NCBI GenBank assembly: GCA_005789375.1 | Contig: SXXZ01000068.1 | Coordinates: forward strand, 1 to 6,919 | Length of the DNA stretch: 6,919 bases | Direction: 5' to 3' | Source: Verrucomicrobiales bacterium | GTDB taxonomy: Bacteria; Verrucomicrobiota; Verrucomicrobiae; Limisphaerales; UBA9464 | Part shown: in pieces, positions 5,965 through 6,919 of the stretch | Position numbering within the stretch: the first letter of the stretch is position 1 | Layout: each line of letters starts with the position of its first letter | Notes under the pieces: generated by a model | What the model was told of the DNA's origin: nothing | The model's input: only the letters and a program-made list of their open reading frames with translations | The model's database searches: none | Position numbers and translations under genes: made by a program

Positions 5965-6919
5965 TCAGAGCGAGCGCACGAACTGATCCATGCGGCCGAG
6001 GCCCTTTTCGATGTTGGCCAGGCTCGTGGCGTAGCTAATGCGGATGTAGTCGTCGGCACCGAAGGCGATGCCGGGGACGGCCGCCACCTTTTCCTGCTCG
6101 AGCAACCGGGCGCAGAAGTCGGCTGACTTCAGTCCGGTCTTGGAGATGTTGGGGAAGAGGTAGAAGGCTCCCTTGCTGTTCACGCACGAAACACCGGGCA
6201 TGGCGTTGAGCATTTCCCAGGCGCGGGTGCGGCGCTTGGCGTACTCGGCCAGCCAACCGGGCAGGTGGGCTTGCGAGCCGGTCAGGGCCGCGACGCCGCC
6301 TTTTTGGGCGAAGGAGCAGGGGTTGCTCGTGCTGTGGCTCTGGATGGCGTCGATGGCCTTGGCGATGGGTTCCGGTGCGGCCAGGAAGCCCAAGCGCCAT
6401 CCGGTCATGCTCCAGGCCTTGGCGAATCCGTGGACGATGATGGTGTGGTCGTAGTGGGCCTGGCTGAAGCTGGCCACGCTCTTTACCTGAGCTCCGTCAT
6501 AGGTCAGGTGCTCGTAGATTTCATCGCTCATGATGAGCACACCCTTCTCAACGCAAATGTCGCCCAAGGCCTTAATCTCGTCGGGCGTGTACACCGATCC
6601 GGTCGGGTTGCTCGGGGAGTTGAGGATGAAGAGACGGGTCTTCGAGGTGATGGCCGCACGCAATTGCGCCGGGGTCACCTTGAACTCGGTCTGGTCGGTG
6701 GTCTCCAGAATCACCGGCAATGCACCCGCCAGCTTCACCATCTCCGGGTAGCTGAGCCAATAGGGTGCCGGGATGATCACTTCGTCACCCTCTTGGCAGG
6801 TGGCCAGAATGACGTTGTAGCAGGAGTGCTTGCCGCCGTTGCTGACAATGATCTGCGAAGGCTTGTAGGTCAGGCCGTTCTCGCGGAGGAACTTGTCGGC
6901 GATGGCCTGCCGCAGTTCC
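5965..6919 (-). CDS. Class I aminotransferase, aspartate/prephenate type, 5' partial
   Basis: This is a PLP-dependent fold-type I aminotransferase closest to subgroup Ib aspartate aminotransferases, which move the amino group between aspartate and 2-oxoglutarate and in some members also act on prephenate. The stop is at 5965-5967; the frame is open to the right edge, so the start and roughly the first fifth or so of a usual 400-residue protein are missing. The visible 317 residues begin ELRQAIADKF. Key motifs are all present: SNGGKH (cofactor phosphate region), APYWLSYPEM, NSPSNPTG with the PLP-binding Asn at 6607-6609, SDEIYEHLTYDG with the Asp at 6523-6525, and FAKAWSMTGWR with the Schiff-base Lys at 6418-6420. 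Also seen are QSHSTSNP, GAFYLFPNIS, and RISYATS with the carboxylate-binding Arg at 6040-6042. Substrate choice cannot be settled from sequence, so I give no symbol (aspC or aspB are the likely names). It is convergent with oppC. Confidence 0.92.
   Translation of the reverse strand, partial: ELRQAIADKFLRENGLTYKPSQIIVSNGGKHSCYNVILATCQEGDEVIIPAPYWLSYPEMVKLAGALPVILETTDQTEFKVTPAQLRAAITSKTRLFILNSPSNPTGSVYTPDEIKALGDICVEKGVLIMSDEIYEHLTYDGAQVKSVASFSQAHYDHTIIVHGFAKAWSMTGWRLGFLAAPEPIAKAIDAIQSHSTSNPCSFAQKGGVAALTGSQAHLPGWLAEYAKRRTRAWEMLNAMPGVSCVNSKGAFYLFPNISKTGLKSADFCARLLEQEKVAAVPGIAFGADDYIRISYATSLANIEKGLGRMDQFVRSL

Noticed and set aside
1..6919. CRISPR arrays, insertion sequences, tRNA or rRNA genes, attachment sites
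   Set aside because: I found no regularly spaced repeats, transposase motifs, terminal inverted repeats, or tRNA/rRNA-like segments on either strand.

Overview
This is an ordinary-looking stretch of a Gram-negative chromosome carrying six protein-coding genes; both end genes are cut by the window edges. The mix suggests a Verrucomicrobiota-like bacterium: moderately high GC, tpiA followed directly by secG, weak or absent Shine-Dalgarno sequences before most genes, a PilT-type pilus ATPase and an Sec-exported lipoprotein. The taxonomic guess is inference only and has not been tested by any search. I see no mobile element, CRISPR array, tRNA or rRNA, and no strong candidate for a new biological system.

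Layout. From 1 to 900 (+) lies the C-terminal part of a PilT-family twitching ATPase, with its 5' end outside the window. A 224-nt gap (901-1124) holds a possible folded leader and a weak promoter-like pair. Then comes tpiA (1125-1889, triosephosphate isomerase), 43 nt before secG (1933-2346, translocon subunit with an Ala/Pro-rich tail). That pair ends at a clear hairpin-plus-T terminator (2361-2401). Next are oppA, oppB and oppC (2433-5856, +), a lipoprotein peptide-binding protein and two permeases, joined by ATGA stop/start overlaps. On the opposite strand, a class I aminotransferase of the aspartate/prephenate type (5965-6919, -) converges on them and runs off the right edge. A perfect 14-bp inverted repeat between the two convergent units (5863-5895) serves as terminator, mainly for the aminotransferase.

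How the genes work together. tpiA and secG look like a small housekeeping unit. OppA would capture peptides outside the inner membrane and pass them to the OppB-OppC channel. The two ATPases (OppD/OppF) that should power this channel are not here, and the convergent terminator closes the operon, so they must be encoded elsewhere. That missing part, the placement of the secG terminator inside an open frame that continues into oppA, and the divergent motifs of the PilT homologue are the points most worth a second look.
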